Source: Clostridia bacterium (GTDB lineage Bacteria; Bacillota_A; Clostridia; Oscillospirales; QAKW01). Taken from it: DNA of 41,875 nt. The stretch's first letter is position 1, and each line of letters opens with the position of its first letter. Under the pieces are notes generated by a model. The model saw only the letters and a program-made list of their open reading frames with translations. It searched no databases and was not told the DNA's origin. Where the stretch lies: positions 1 through 41,875 of the forward strand of contig JAFQKO010000007.1 in NCBI GenBank assembly GCA_017396865.1, given 5' to 3'. Below are positions 41,526-41,875 of the stretch, in pieces. A program made the translations under genes and the position numbers.

Positions 41526-41875
41526 TTCGCGGTACCTGCCTCCTTTTTCATGATATGGATGTATTCGGGGATGATCTTCATCCCGATCTTGGTGCCGGGC
41601 TCGCGGCAGGTGATGGAATGAATCTTCCAGAGGAAGCCCGCCGAGCGCACCATCATTTCATAATGAACACCCTTAAAGGTGACCGATTCCACGGTACCGC
41701 AAAGCATATCTGCCTCCGGCTCGCGGATCTTGATATCCTCGGGGCGGACAACAACATCCACCGCCGCATTTTCGCCGAAACCCGCATCCACACAGGGGAA
41801 TTGAACACCTTCAAACTCCACCAGATAGTCTTTGATCATGGTGCCGCCGATGATGTTGCTCTCGCCGATAAAGTC
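41522..41875 (-). CDS. potA: Polyamine ABC transporter ATPase PotA, C-terminal part (cut by window end)
   Basis: Only the last 117 residues are in the window; the frame is open to the window edge. They begin DFIGESNIIGG, the standard junction between the ATPase domain and the C-terminal TOBE domain in PotA/UgpC-type proteins, and contain VVVRPEDIKI, typical of the TOBE_2 regulatory domain. Walker A, signature and Walker B lie outside. It is the first known gene of the potABCD operon; the promoter is beyond the window. Confidence 0.9.
   Translation of the reverse strand, partial: DFIGESNIIGGTMIKDYLVEFEGVQFPCVDAGFGENAAVDVVVRPEDIKIREPEADMLCGTVESVTFKGVHYEMMVRSAGFLWKIHSITCREPGTKIGMKIIPEYIHIMKKEAGTAN

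Overview
The window reads as chromosomal DNA of an anaerobic, Gram-positive Clostridia bacterium, most likely an Oscillospiraceae/Ruminococcaceae-type gut organism. This is inferred from four things: a dockerin-bearing secreted protein, a Firmicute-style division and cell wall (dcw) cluster containing a PASTA-type class B penicillin-binding protein, a MurE with the DNPR motif of meso-diaminopimelate-adding enzymes, and strong Shine-Dalgarno sites, TTG starts and many intrinsic terminators. Base composition looks even throughout. I see no phage, IS element, tRNA, rRNA or CRISPR array.

Layout. Positions 3-3383 hold the 3' part of a large secreted dockerin protein with a duplicated beta-rich module. 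Then come a YigZ/IMPACT protein, an envelope-stress-like operon (OmpR-type regulator, histidine kinase, HtrA protease; 4192-7724), and an operon of an orphan PTS-EIIC-like membrane protein and a GtrII-like glucosyltransferase (7819-10454). From 10557 to 23053 runs the dcw cluster mraZ-rsmH-ftsL-PBP2-murE-murF-mraY-ftsW-murG-divIB-ftsZ, starting with an extended -10 promoter and four 11-bp-spaced MraZ boxes. It is followed by a zinc-ribbon membrane protein.

The minus strand then carries thrC, an LTA-synthase-like phosphoglycerol transferase, a hairpin-rich intergenic region (27340-27620) and a MarR-controlled heterodimeric ABC exporter operon (31680 down to 27679). Divergent from it on the plus strand is a MoxR ATPase - DUF58 - transglutaminase operon, with an RluA-family pseudouridine synthase translationally coupled at its end. 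The window closes on the minus strand with a lipoprotein of unknown function and a polyamine ABC transporter operon potABCD, whose potA is cut by the window edge.

Most genes belong to well-known families and the window is mainly core genome. The points most worth a second look are the non-canonical FtsZ tail, the acidic insertion in DivIB, the multi-hairpin region near 27.5 kb, the clear operator-like repeats (MraZ boxes, MarR palindrome, the 11-bp repeats upstream of the lipoprotein), the dockerin protein's recent internal duplication, and an apparent codon-context preference for NAC before valine codons. I did not identify a convincing new multi-gene system.
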